Below the pieces are notes generated by a model. It saw nothing but the letters and a program-made list of their open reading frames with translations. It was not told the DNA's origin and made no database searches. The position numbers and the translations under genes are program-made. Of a DNA stretch of 58,443 nucleotides, positions 16,757-25,633 are shown piece by piece. Position 1 is the stretch's first letter; every line of letters begins with the position of its first letter. This DNA comes from Myxococcales bacterium (lineage in GTDB: Bacteria; Myxococcota_A; UBA9042), in NCBI GenBank assembly GCA_023954815.1, contig JAGSHB010000015.1, positions 1-58,443 on the forward strand. Direction: 5' to 3'.

Positions 16757-17051
16757 CCGGACCGCAGCGTTTCCGTTCGCCGTTGTGCACGGGGCACAAC
16801 TGCGCGTGTCTTCCCACGGAGAGACCGGCGGAACTTCCTCCGATTCTCGAAGACTCATGCTGTTCGCGTGAGCGCTCGGCGCGAGGCCAAGCTAGACGAC
16901 CCCGTAATGAGCAAAGGACGTGCCAACTGGCGTCCTCGCTTGGTTCTGGCGACAATCGCGTCCTAACCTTTTGTCACGATGGCCGAAAAATCAGCCTTTG
17001 CGTCGGACTGGATGCTGGACGCACAGGCACCTCTGGATAATGGCGACTTTG

Positions 17052-17156
17052 TGAGACAGGTTTGAGACATTGGTGTCTCGATAGTGTCTCATATGTTGCA
17101 TTTTGTTGGCGCAAGTTACAGGATAACCTGTAATCCCAGACAGTTCAGTTGTCTCA
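17052..17156. repeat. Cluster of TGAGACA/TGTCTCA inverted elements
   Basis: TGAGACA occurs at 17052-17058 and 17063-17069, TGTCTC at 17074-17079, and TGTCTCA at 17085-17091 and 17150-17156. They form nested inverted repeats such as GAGACA-TTGG-TGTCTC. AGACA/TGTCT also pair at 17138-17154. Such spacing is typical of transcription-factor operators or a small structured RNA; nothing more can be said from sequence. Confidence 0.5.
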
Positions 17157-17167
17157 GATGGGTTCGG

Positions 17168-17995
17168 TCAGTCAAGTGTGGTGACGGCATCGTCGTCGAA
17201 GACCCTGGCGACCGCCCTGGGCACGTTCGTGCGGATTGCCTCTCGGTACGCCGCCTTAAACTGCCGTGGGTCTGGAATTCCGACGGCGCTGAGCTGTTGA
17301 GCGGCCTCAGGATCTTCAAAGAGGTCGAGTGTTGCCGACTCCACCACATCGCGAACGCGCAGATCGGCTTGGGCTTGGGCAACCCACGCCTGGATTGCCT
17401 CACGGCCAGGGAACTTTGCCCACGTAGATTCGGGGTTGTCTCGAAGGCGCCGCAATAGCATCGGGCCAATTCGTGCGTGCAGCGCTTCGTCGCGGGCAAT
17501 CTCTCGGAGTGTCGCTGTATATCCCGACGGTGGCAGCGACCGGATGCCGTGAGTGAGCAGTCCGAGCGCCGTCACTTCGCCGACCATGAAGGTCGTAGCC
17601 AGCATCTTCAGCAACTGCACGTCCACTGGCTCCTGCGTGCGTGCCTGCTGAAGTTGCGCGAGCGGTAGCGCCACACGGCCATCGCTGCCCAGGCTGCGGG
17701 CTGCCGCCATGCACAACGCGGTGTGTTGTTGTTCCTGAACCAGCATGATGAGGGCGAGCTCTTGAAGGTCGAGCGGCGCATTGAGGTCGACCAGCAGCCC
17801 GTGGAACCGACGGACGATCATGACGCCCACATATTCGGCGCCAGCACGGTCTTCCCACTCGCGTTGCGCGACCTCGCGTACGTCCGATCGTAGCTGCGGC
17901 GGTGAAAGTACCGGCTTTTTCCGCAGATAGCGCCCTAGGCCGGGCAGCTCGGCGATACCGTCTTCATCGAGGCTCAGGACAATCGGTTGGTGCAT
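17168..17995 (-). CDS. Ferritin-like diiron-carboxylate protein
   Basis: A 275-residue, mainly helical protein carrying the four-helix diiron ligand pattern: Glu in AGAEYVGVM, EQQH in LVQEQQHTALC (ExxH), Glu in FMVGEVTALG, and EALH in ARDEALHARIG (ExxH). This E-ExxH-E-ExxH arrangement is that of ferritin-like oxidases, oxygenases and reductases. The exact family could not be fixed; AurF-like N-oxygenases or tRNA-hydroxylase-like enzymes are possibilities. Start ATG 17995 has GAGG 6 nt upstream. It stands alone, convergent with folA across a long non-coding gap. Confidence 0.7.
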   Translation of the reverse strand: MHQPIVLSLDEDGIAELPGLGRYLRKKPVLSPPQLRSDVREVAQREWEDRAGAEYVGVMIVRRFHGLLVDLNAPLDLQELALIMLVQEQQHTALCMAAARSLGSDGRVALPLAQLQQARTQEPVDVQLLKMLATTFMVGEVTALGLLTHGIRSLPPSGYTATLREIARDEALHARIGPMLLRRLRDNPESTWAKFPGREAIQAWVAQAQADLRVRDVVESATLDLFEDPEAAQQLSAVGIPDPRQFKAAYREAIRTNVPRAVARVFDDDAVTTLD

Positions 17996-18119
17996 CGTTG
18001 TCCTCGTGGTCGGTCGTCATGAAATGGTGCGCGAGGCTGCTGGTCGTCGGCTGTTGTCCTCGGCATGCTAGCCGGGCCTGCACGTGTCGACTAGCGGCAC
18101 CTTCTTGTGGGGAGGGCTC

Positions 18120-18788
18120 GTGGCTGGCTGCCCTCACTTCGTCGCCGCTGAAGGCCGTTCACCTCGCCGCGGTGGTCTGACGTTCCTGCACGTCGCCGCG
18201 CCGCTCGTCGCTGGGCTACCTTGGGCTACCGGCGCTTTGGCGGCTCGGCCCTTCGAACCCGACCAAGCGACGAGAGTATTGCCAGTTGGCATCGAAAAGA
18301 CCGTAGAAGCGGGTTTTTTGCGGGCCGCGCCCTCCTGGCGACTCGACAGCGACAAGATCGACAGGGTGACGGTCGCAGCCAAGGTGTGCGACAGCACGGG
18401 CGTCTGCCATGAGCTGGCGTTGTCGGACCCATTGCGTGCCTGCAAGGGTCAAAAAGCGGGCGCTTGGTGTGTGGTGTGGAAGGCAGCCGCGCCAGCTGCC
18501 GCCTCCGCACTCGATGCGGTACTGGGACAGGACGCTCCTGGCGCCGTGTGCCACACCATCGTCGCGCGCCCCAAACAGCCCGATGTGGTTCACTCAGAAG
18601 AGTCAGCCCCGCCCCAGGCAAGCGGCGGGGAGCACTACACCGACGAGGAGAGGCCAACATTGACCCTGATCGCGGGGCTGGTCGCTGCGGCTGTCGCAAT
18701 GTTCGCCTTGTTTCGGGTGACCGATGACGACGATGAAGGCGAGCAGAGCGACCCGGCAGGGCGCAATCACCTGGCAGTCCCCGGGTGA
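18120..18788 (+). CDS. Hypothetical exported protein with C-terminal membrane helix
   Basis: A predicted 222-residue protein with no recognised domain. GTG 18120 is chosen because GGAGGG ends 3 nt before it; a GTG at 18084 is possible. An arginine-containing start leads into a hydrophobic segment (FLHVAAPLVAGLPWATGALA) that reads like a signal peptide. A central region with paired cysteines follows (KVCDSTGVCHEL, LRACKGQKAGAWCVVW). A membrane helix near the end (TLIAGLVAAAVAMFALF) is followed by an acidic tail (VTDDDDEGE). It is probably an envelope protein. It ends directly against the patatin gene with no spacer. Confidence 0.5.
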   Translation: MAGCPHFVAAEGRSPRRGGLTFLHVAAPLVAGLPWATGALAARPFEPDQATRVLPVGIEKTVEAGFLRAAPSWRLDSDKIDRVTVAAKVCDSTGVCHELALSDPLRACKGQKAGAWCVVWKAAAPAAASALDAVLGQDAPGAVCHTIVARPKQPDVVHSEESAPPQASGGEHYTDEERPTLTLIAGLVAAAVAMFALFRVTDDDDEGEQSDPAGRNHLAVPG

Positions 18789-19475
18789 TTACCGCAGCTG
18801 AGCGAGGGCGAGCACGCGCGCTTGTTCAACCTGGGATTGGAAGTCGCCCAAACTCAGGAAATTGGCGCCGCTGCGCGGGGTCTCGATGAGCACAACGCCT
18901 GTCATATCCGCCGCTACGTCGGCGCCGGCGGTGCGGTTGACCTGATGGGCAATCGCCTGCTCCCCAGGACGCCAACCCCGCCACGCATCCATCCCCAGTC
19001 GGTCGGTTGTGCCGCCATCTTGGTACGTCTCACCGCCCAACTCAATCGCGCGGAACACCCACGGCATGGCGCAGGAAGCCGCCACAGCGGGCGCAAGCGG
19101 TCCCGAGTGGAGCAAGTGATGGGCGCCGCCCGGGCGGATCACACCGACCGCGAACGGGCGGGGGAGCTCCTCGAAGGTCGCGGGAAGCAGGGTGTGTAGA
19201 TAGGCGATCATGCGATCGAGATGGAAGACGCCGCGCCACGGTGGAAAGTGAGGACGCATGAAGGCCATGGGGCGGCGTTTGCTCAGCTCCTCACCGATGT
19301 CAGCGGCCGACATTCCGGCTGACCACAAGGCTCCGGTGAGCGCGCCGGAGGAGGTCCCCATCACCGCATCGATGGGTTGCCCCGTCTCTTCGATGGCCTT
19401 GAGGACCCCAACATGACGGGCGAAAGCGAGAAATCCACTCGATAAAACCAGGTCTTTTGCGCCGTTTGGGCTCAC
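18789..19475 (-). CDS. Patatin-like phospholipase
   Basis: A 228-residue patatin-family serine hydrolase with the catalytic dyad visible: nucleophile Ser42 in VMGTSSGALTGAL (GxSxG) and Asp153 in TYQDGG (DGG). The anion-hole glycine region is LVLSSGFLAFARHVGVL. The family hydrolyses acyl chains from membrane lipids; both cytoplasmic and secreted members exist, and no signal peptide is seen here. GTG 19475 has GGGAG 6 nt upstream and is preferred over GTG 19526, which would overlap the symporter gene. It is the last gene in the minus-strand nagZ-symporter-patatin group. Confidence 0.85.
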   Translation of the reverse strand: MSPNGAKDLVLSSGFLAFARHVGVLKAIEETGQPIDAVMGTSSGALTGALWSAGMSAADIGEELSKRRPMAFMRPHFPPWRGVFHLDRMIAYLHTLLPATFEELPRPFAVGVIRPGGAHHLLHSGPLAPAVAASCAMPWVFRAIELGGETYQDGGTTDRLGMDAWRGWRPGEQAIAHQVNRTAGADVAADMTGVVLIETPRSGANFLSLGDFQSQVEQARVLALAQLR

Positions 19476-19515
19476 TGTTGTCTCCCTAGATGGTGCGCGA
19501 TTGCCACGCTGAAGA

Positions 19516-21279
19516 TCATGCGACACCGAAGTCGTACCGCCGCAGCACGCGCCAGAGGAGCCCTCCGGTCAGCACCGCCAGGGCGCAACCCGCCGTGCCA
19601 ATCAAAGGCTGGCCCAACAAGATCTCGCCCACGCCAAACAGGGCTGCGTAGATGGAGATGACCGTCAGTAGCCAGCCGACCACAGCCTTGCGACCGACTT
19701 CGGGTACCTGCACGTCGGGGTTGCGCTGAGCGACAGGGCGCCACCACCCCCAGGGCCGCACGCGCTTGTAAAATGCATCCAGGGTGGCATCCGGCGTGGG
19801 GCGGGTGCTCAGCGAGGTCACCAACCCGGCAGCCGTGCCGAGCGCGAGCACGATACCGAAACGAATCGGGTAGGCGTTATCTCCCTCGAGCCAGGGCACA
19901 AGTCGCAGCAGGTTTGCCGCCAGTAGAGACGTGATCAGCGCTGCAACCTCCCCCCAGGCGTTGATGCGCCACCACAGCCAGCGGCTGAGCCCAATCAACG
20001 CCGCACCGGCGCCCAACTCGGCGAGGTAGAACCACGCGCTCAAGATGGAATCCATCTGCCAGGCGACCGCTCCGGCTAGCGCGGCCATGGCGATGACGCT
20101 CATCCGGGCCCAGGAGATGGCCGCCTCATCCGTGGCGTCAGGCCGGAAGAACCTGCGCCAGAGATCATTGACGAGGTAGCTCGCGCCCCAGTTGAGATGG
20201 GTCGATACCGTCGACAGGAACGCCGCGAGCAGGGACGCCACCATCAGCCCCAGCAGCCCGTGGGGCAGGTAGCGAACCATCATGATTGGATAGGCCAACT
20301 CCGGATCGGCGAGCTGCGGCAGCACCACGACACTGGCGATTCCGACGATCAGCCACGGCCAGGTGCGCAACACAAAGTGCGCCACCGTAAACCAGAGCAG
20401 GGCCAAAGCTGCGTGCCGTTCGTCTCGGGTGGCAAATAGGCGCTGCACTAAGAACCCACCGCCCTCGGCGCCGCCCCACCACTGCACTAAGACGTAAAAT
20501 CCAAACGTGGCCAAGGCGACGTCGCCGCTTGGTAACCACGAGAGCAATCGCTCCGATCCAGCCAACCCCGGCCCATCGGCTGCGGCGGTCGCCTTGGCGG
20601 CAAGCGCAGCGGGGCCGCCGAGGTCGTGGAGCACGATGGCTGCGAGGGCGACGGAGCCAATCATGGCCAGGGTAAATTGCAGCAGGTCCGTGACCACAAC
20701 CCCCCAAAGTCCGGCACTCCAGGTGTAGATCAGCGCGAGAATCACCAGCGCCACGATGGTCCAGGTCGGTGGCCAGCCGAAGACCGCGTCGGCGATTTTG
20801 CGCATGCCCAGGAGCACCCAGCCCATGGTGACACCGTTGGCGATGATGGCGCGGTAGCTGCCCTGCAGGCCTCGCAGTGTCGCGGCGGGGCGGCCTGCGT
20901 AGCGCAACTCGAGCAGTTCGGCGTCGGTCAGCAGACGGGAGCGTTGCCACAGCGGCGCGAAGAAGAACATGCAAGCAGCGAAGGCGATGGCGCCGCTCCA
21001 CCAATACCAGTTGCCGCTTAGCCCGCGGGTGCGAACGATGCGCGCGATGGCCAAGGGGGTGTCAGCCGCGAAAGAGGTGGCGACGATACTGGTGCCAGCC
21101 AACCACCACGGCAGCTTGCGACCGGCGACGAGGTAGTTGCTGAGACTGCTGGTGCCGCGGCGACCCATGGCCAGGCCGACAGTCAGTGATGCGAGCAGCG
21201 TCACCCCGATGATCACGGCATCGAGGGTATTCAGTGCGCCGGCAGCGATGCCAGCAGCGGCGGCAGCCGGGTCGCTCAC
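19516..21279 (-). CDS. Sodium:solute symporter family protein
   Basis: A 587-residue integral membrane protein of the SSS family (SGLT/PutP type), with roughly 13 hydrophobic segments. Motifs include NYLVAGRKLPWWLAGTSIVA and TSFAADTPLAIARIVRTRGL after the first helices, and LLTDAELLELRYAGRPA, typical of sodium-linked sugar and other solute carriers. The substrate cannot be told from sequence. Its GTG start overlaps the stop of the glycoside hydrolase gene (GTGA), so import may be coupled with cleavage of amino sugars by that enzyme. Confidence 0.9.
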   Translation of the reverse strand: MSDPAAAAAGIAAGALNTLDAVIIGVTLLASLTVGLAMGRRGTSSLSNYLVAGRKLPWWLAGTSIVATSFAADTPLAIARIVRTRGLSGNWYWWSGAIAFAACMFFFAPLWQRSRLLTDAELLELRYAGRPAATLRGLQGSYRAIIANGVTMGWVLLGMRKIADAVFGWPPTWTIVALVILALIYTWSAGLWGVVVTDLLQFTLAMIGSVALAAIVLHDLGGPAALAAKATAAADGPGLAGSERLLSWLPSGDVALATFGFYVLVQWWGGAEGGGFLVQRLFATRDERHAALALLWFTVAHFVLRTWPWLIVGIASVVVLPQLADPELAYPIMMVRYLPHGLLGLMVASLLAAFLSTVSTHLNWGASYLVNDLWRRFFRPDATDEAAISWARMSVIAMAALAGAVAWQMDSILSAWFYLAELGAGAALIGLSRWLWWRINAWGEVAALITSLLAANLLRLVPWLEGDNAYPIRFGIVLALGTAAGLVTSLSTRPTPDATLDAFYKRVRPWGWWRPVAQRNPDVQVPEVGRKAVVGWLLTVISIYAALFGVGEILLGQPLIGTAGCALAVLTGGLLWRVLRRYDFGVA

Positions 21280-22283
21280 TGAGCAATAAGCCCCAGCCGA
21301 CGCTTTGCCGCATGGACCCGCTGCACGCTCTCCAAGACCCGGTCACGATTGAGCTGGCCGCTGTGCCACGCGCGCTCAAGTCCGGCGAGCAGCGCGGGGT
21401 GGGCGTCATGCTCAGTACAGGACAAGAGCACATCACAGCCGGCGTTGATGGCGCGCACACTGACATCGACCAAGTCTTCGTTTCCGTCTCGGATTCCGCG
21501 CATCGCGAGGTCGTCTGTGAACAATAAGCCTTTAAAACCAAGCTCATGGCGCAAAAGCTGCGTGCAGATCCGGTGGGAAGTTGTCGCTGGCTGGCCGGGG
21601 TCCAAGGCGGGATAGACCACATGGGCCGTCATCAGCGTGGGGATCTGGGCAGCGATGGCCGCGCGAAACGGCGCCAACTCTACCGCGTCTAGCCGCTGCC
21701 GATCGACATCGACGATTGGCAGCTCGAGGTGGGAGTCGCGGGCTGTATCGCCATGACCCGGAAAGTGCTTGCCGCATCCCAGAACGCCCGCGTCTTGCAG
21801 CCCCGCAGTCCAGGCGAGCGCCAGCTTGGCGGCAATCGTTGGATCCGCTGAAAATGAGCGGTCACCGATGATGGGATTGCTCTCGCAGGTGTCGACATCC
21901 AGAACTGGGGCGAAGTCGACGTTGACACCGAGATCAGCTAACTGCCCGCCCATCCACTTGCCGTGAGCTCGCAGCGCGTTGAGGGAGAGGTCGCGCTCGA
22001 AACGCTGACCGAGGTCTCGCGCCGACGGCAGAATCGGTCCGTGAGGCGGCCCCCATTGCTGGACGCGGCCACCTTCTTGATCCATCGCCACCAGCATGGG
22101 GGTCGGGGCCCGCCGCTGGAGGTCGGCGATCAGCTGTCGCACTTGCGCGTGCGTCTCGATGTTGGGGCCAAAGAGAAAGACGCCGCTGATGTCGTAGTGT
22201 TCGATCAGCTCCGCAAGGGCGGGCAGCACCTGCAGACCGGGGAACCCAAGCATCACCAACTGACCGACCGGAGAGATGTTCAT
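21276..22283 (-). CDS. nagZ: Glycoside hydrolase family 3 beta-N-acetylhexosaminidase (NagZ-like)
   Basis: A 335-residue GH3 enzyme of the NagZ type, which removes N-acetylglucosamine from muropeptides in cell-wall recycling. Motifs: AMDQEGGRVQQW, DFAPVLDVDT, GCGKHFPGHGDTARDSHLEL (the loop with the general acid/base His-Asp pair) and LLFTDDLAM with the nucleophile Asp. A frame extends to TTG 22361, but ATG 22283 matches the usual family start (SPVGQLVMLGFPG) and leaves 114 bp for divergent promoters with the amidase gene. Lying next to a cell-wall amidase and a symporter, it suggests peptidoglycan turnover or feeding on other cells' walls. Confidence 0.9.
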   Translation of the reverse strand: MNISPVGQLVMLGFPGLQVLPALAELIEHYDISGVFLFGPNIETHAQVRQLIADLQRRAPTPMLVAMDQEGGRVQQWGPPHGPILPSARDLGQRFERDLSLNALRAHGKWMGGQLADLGVNVDFAPVLDVDTCESNPIIGDRSFSADPTIAAKLALAWTAGLQDAGVLGCGKHFPGHGDTARDSHLELPIVDVDRQRLDAVELAPFRAAIAAQIPTLMTAHVVYPALDPGQPATTSHRICTQLLRHELGFKGLLFTDDLAMRGIRDGNEDLVDVSVRAINAGCDVLLSCTEHDAHPALLAGLERAWHSGQLNRDRVLESVQRVHAAKRRLGLIAQ

Positions 22284-22397
22284 GTCGCCAGCCTGCAAGT
22301 AGCCACGGAAATTCGCAATGCTGTGGCCAGGGAACAAAACAGACCGCAAATTCGGGTCCAAAGCTGCTATCCTCCGCGCGCGATCGGAGGTCAGTAC

Positions 22398-24443
22398 GTG
22401 CTTATGCCCACTTATCAGCTGCTATCACGCGCCAGCCGACCGCTTCCCTCTCGTTCTTTGCTCCGTTTGGGGTTGTTGCTGACCCTGCTCCTTATCGCGA
22501 GCGGTTGTATGGACGACCACGCGGGTCATCACCACATCCCTCCTGAGGTCGAGGCGGCTGCCCAACTGCAGGTGTTTAACCATCACCTCGGTGGGGCTGA
22601 GTACGGGCCGGCGAGCTGGGTCAAGAGTCCGAACTACTCCACGGCGTACCGCGGCAAGGGCAAGATCACGACGGTCGTTGTGCACACCGTTCAAGGCTCG
22701 TACAAGGGCTGTATCTCGTGGTTTCAGAACACCAAATCGAAGGTGTCCGCGCATTATGTCGTGAGCAAGACCGGCCAGATCACGCAGATGGTCAAAGAGA
22801 AGGACATCGGCTGGCACGTGGGTTCGCACAATGGCTACACGGTGGGTATCGAGCACGAAGGTTGGGTCTCCGATCCCAAGTGGGCGACGCCGAAGATGGT
22901 GGCCGCTAGCGCCAAGCTGACTTGCTACCTGGTGAAGAAGTACGGACTCAGCGCGACCAAGACCCACATCAAAGGGCACGTCGAGCTACCCAATCAGACT
23001 CATTCTGACCCCGGCAAACATTGGCCGTGGGCCTCCTACCTCTCCCAGGTCAAGAAGTGCGTCGGCGGCGGTGGCGGCGGTCCGGTCTGCCCGAGCAGCT
23101 GTGACGACGGCAAGGTGTGCACCAATGACGCGTGCGTGTCCGGCAAGTGCAGCTACTCCTGGGCCAACGGTAAGGTCTGCTGGGACGGAGACGCCTGCAC
23201 AGCGGGCGAAAAGTGCAGCTACGGCAAGTGCGTCGGCGGCAAAATCGTCAAGAACTGCACCGACAACAACCCGTGCACCAACGATGGCTGCAAGGCTGGC
23301 AAATGCACCCACTACGCCAATAGCAACAGCTGTAGCGACGGCAATTCATGCACCACGGGGGACAAATGCAAGTCCGGCAGCTGCATCGGCGGCAGCGGCG
23401 GAAAGTGCAACGATGGCAACCCGTGCACCACCGATAGCTGCGGCACTGGTGGCTGCAAGCACACCCCCAATTCGAAGTCATGTTCGGACAATAACCCTTG
23501 TACGACGGGCGATAAGTGCCAAAACGGCTCCTGCAAAGCGGGCGCGCTGAAGTCCTGCAGCGACGGCAATCCGTGCACCACCGGGGACGTCTGCAACAAG
23601 AAGACGGGCCAGTGCGATGCGGGCGTTCAGAAGAACTGCGGCGGCAGCGACCCCTGCTCCTCTGGCGTTTGCGACCCGAAAAATGGCGGCTGCAAGTCGG
23701 CCAATGAAGGCGCTGCCTGCGACGACAAGAACCCGTGCACCACGGCCACCGTCTGCAAATCCGGCGTGTGCAAGGCTGGCTCGGCTCAGGGTTGCGATGA
23801 CAACAACCCCTGCACCGACGATTCGTGCACCACCGGCGGCTGCTCGCACAGCAACAACAAGATGTTCTGCGATGACGGCGAGTCTTGCACCCTGGGGGAC
23901 GCCTGCAAGGACGGTATCTGCCGCGGCACGCTCATCAGCTGTGACGATGGCAACCCCTGCACGACAGGTCAGCAGTGCGTCTTTGGAAAATGCTCGAAGG
24001 GCAAGCTGGTCTGCGATGACGGCAACGACTGCACGGCGGATAGCTGTGATGCTGGCAAATGCAGCCACGGCGCCATCGTGGTGGACTGCGACGACGGCGA
24101 TAACTGCACCGTGAAGGAGTACTGCGACACCGGCGTGTGCAAGGGCGGTCAGGCCAAGCTCTGCGATGACGGCGACCCGTGCACCGAAGACCGTTGCGTG
24201 TCTCAGCAGGGTTGCGTCTTCCCCAACATCTGCGGTGGCGGCGGTGGTGGTGCAGCGGACGGGCAGGGCCTCGGCGCGGATGCAGGCGGCACCTCAGGCC
24301 CACAGCCCGGATTCGTGCCCAACGCTTCGCCTTCTAGCGGTTGTTCAACGAGCCACAGCGGAACAACCGGCGGCCTATGGCTCATGCTCTTGGCCGCGAT
24401 GGCCATTGTCTGGCGCCGCCGTCAGTCCATCACGTGCAGCTAA
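22398..24443 (+). CDS. N-acetylmuramoyl-L-alanine amidase lipoprotein with 15 Cys-rich repeats and MYXO-CTERM-like tail
   Basis: A 681-residue protein. The N-terminus has a type II signal peptide (lipobox LIASGC, Cys37). Residues about 75-230 are an Amidase_2 domain cleaving the amide bond between N-acetylmuramate and L-alanine; Zn ligands fit His in TTVVVHTVQG, His in KGHVELP and Asp in HSDPGKHWPW. Then come 15 units of C-x-D-G-N-x-C-T type, in forms A and B. A glycine-rich spacer leads to SSGC, a hydrophobic helix (LWLMLLAAMAIVW) and RRR, the layout of MYXO-CTERM sorting signals. GTG 22398 is preferred over ATG 22404 because GGAGG lies 7 nt before it. It overlaps the next gene by 10 nt. Confidence 0.88.
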   Translation: MLMPTYQLLSRASRPLPSRSLLRLGLLLTLLLIASGCMDDHAGHHHIPPEVEAAAQLQVFNHHLGGAEYGPASWVKSPNYSTAYRGKGKITTVVVHTVQGSYKGCISWFQNTKSKVSAHYVVSKTGQITQMVKEKDIGWHVGSHNGYTVGIEHEGWVSDPKWATPKMVAASAKLTCYLVKKYGLSATKTHIKGHVELPNQTHSDPGKHWPWASYLSQVKKCVGGGGGGPVCPSSCDDGKVCTNDACVSGKCSYSWANGKVCWDGDACTAGEKCSYGKCVGGKIVKNCTDNNPCTNDGCKAGKCTHYANSNSCSDGNSCTTGDKCKSGSCIGGSGGKCNDGNPCTTDSCGTGGCKHTPNSKSCSDNNPCTTGDKCQNGSCKAGALKSCSDGNPCTTGDVCNKKTGQCDAGVQKNCGGSDPCSSGVCDPKNGGCKSANEGAACDDKNPCTTATVCKSGVCKAGSAQGCDDNNPCTDDSCTTGGCSHSNNKMFCDDGESCTLGDACKDGICRGTLISCDDGNPCTTGQQCVFGKCSKGKLVCDDGNDCTADSCDAGKCSHGAIVVDCDDGDNCTVKEYCDTGVCKGGQAKLCDDGDPCTEDRCVSQQGCVFPNICGGGGGGAADGQGLGADAGGTSGPQPGFVPNASPSSGCSTSHSGTTGGLWLMLLAAMAIVWRRRQSITCS

Positions 24444-25633
24444 TCGCCCTGCCGGGGCTGGCTCGTGTTCCTGCCGCTGCCTGGGATGCGCTGTCGCCCG
24501 ACGGTAGCCCGTTCTTAGAGCATCGCTTTCTGCATGGCCTGCACGAGAGCCAATGCACCGGCGAGGGCACCGGCTGGCTGCCGCTACACCTGTTGGTGGT
24601 CGATCCCTTCGATGAGGGGCCCACAGACGGGCCCTTGCCCGACAACATCAAAATCCACGGCGCCGCGCCGGCCTACGTGAAGCAACACAGCTACGGCGAG
24701 TTCATCTTCGACTTTCGATGGGCCGAGGCGGCTTACTCGCAGGGTGTGGCCTACTATCCAAAGCTCGTGGTGGCCGTGCCGTTCACGCCGGCGACGGGTC
24801 AGCGGCTCTTGATTTCGCCGACGACCCCCAACCCCGACAAGGTCCAGACCATGCTCGGCGAGGGGCTCATCGCCCTGGCGCAGCAGATTGGGGCGTCATC
24901 GGTTCACTGGCTTTTCACCCAGAAATCCGAGGCAGAAGCGCTCAGTCAGCTTGGTTATGGGCATCGCTTGAGTCACCAGCACCACTGGACGGACGAAGGC
25001 TATGGCGACTTTGCCGGCTTTCTCGCGTCCATGCGTTCGCGCCCCCGCAAGCAGATTCGCCGGGAGCGTCGCAAGGGGCAGCGTCACGGGTTGGAGCTCA
25101 TGGTCTTGCGCGGCACTGAGATGGACGACGACGCCTGGGCAGCGATCCGTCGTTTCTACCGCAGCGGGTGTCATCGCTACGGCTCACAGGGCTACCTCAC
25201 CGACGCGTTCTTCTCCTACCTGCAAAGGCACCTGCCTGAACGCGTGGTCTGCAGTCTCGCCAGGGATCCAGCTCGCCAAGGCACGGACGCCTGGGTCGCC
25301 GGGACGCTGAATTTTGAAAAGGCCGGTCGGCTCTATGGTCGCTACTGGGGTTGCGATAGAGAGTATGACCACCTGCACTTTGAACTCGCCTTCTATCTGC
25401 TCATCGAGACGTGCCTGCAACGTGGCTGGACGCGATTTGAGGCAGGTGCTGGCGGCGACCACAAAGTTCGCCGTGGATTGACGCCGCGGCTGTGCCACAG
25501 CAGCCATTGGATCGCGGAGCCGCAGCTGAGTTCCGCGATCGACAGTTGGCTGGTTCGCGAGCGCGAGCACGTGACTTCATGGCTGGACGACCTCGCCCAC
25601 AGCGGCACCGGTCGGCGCGGCGACAAGCAGTGA
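24434..25633 (+). CDS. FemAB-like / DUF482 GNAT-fold acyltransferase
   Basis: A 399-residue protein of the PF04339-type FemAB-like family (GNAT fold). Typical parts are KQHSYGEFIFDFRWAEAA, FLASMRSRPRKQIRRERRK, the FYRSGCHRYGSQGYL block, and RFEAGAGGDHKVRRGL near the C-terminus. FemAB proteins transfer aminoacyl groups to peptidoglycan precursors; the role of this subfamily is not established. The GTG start at 24434 lies inside the end of the amidase gene (10-nt overlap), so the two are translationally linked. This context supports a cell-wall role. No clear ribosome-binding site is seen. Confidence 0.75.
   Translation: MQLIALPGLARVPAAAWDALSPDGSPFLEHRFLHGLHESQCTGEGTGWLPLHLLVVDPFDEGPTDGPLPDNIKIHGAAPAYVKQHSYGEFIFDFRWAEAAYSQGVAYYPKLVVAVPFTPATGQRLLISPTTPNPDKVQTMLGEGLIALAQQIGASSVHWLFTQKSEAEALSQLGYGHRLSHQHHWTDEGYGDFAGFLASMRSRPRKQIRRERRKGQRHGLELMVLRGTEMDDDAWAAIRRFYRSGCHRYGSQGYLTDAFFSYLQRHLPERVVCSLARDPARQGTDAWVAGTLNFEKAGRLYGRYWGCDREYDHLHFELAFYLLIETCLQRGWTRFEAGAGGDHKVRRGLTPRLCHSSHWIAEPQLSSAIDSWLVREREHVTSWLDDLAHSGTGRRGDKQ

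Larger units (their letters stand above)
16651..17167. other. 517-bp non-coding region between convergent genes, with repeats and hairpins
   Basis: No convincing coding frame was found between folA and the ferritin-like gene. It holds a C8A9 homopolymer junction (16695-16711), a 12-bp stem-loop (16725-16756), a cluster of TGAGACA/TGTCTCA elements (17052-17156), and a perfect 7-bp inverted repeat (TTACAGG-ATAA-CCTGTAA, 17116-17133). Since both flanking genes read inward, promoters for them are not expected here. The block might hold terminators, a small RNA or operator sites. Confidence 0.5.

Noticed and set aside
16577-17040. Several overlapping frames of 100-130 codons after folA
   Set aside because: They have no ribosome-binding sites or recognisable protein features and cross homopolymers and hairpins. 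The region was kept as non-coding.
23093-24240. Regular repeats that could be taken for a CRISPR array
   Set aside because: The periodicity of about 70-80 bp comes from Cys-rich protein units. The repeats are not identical and are in frame with a good coding sequence.
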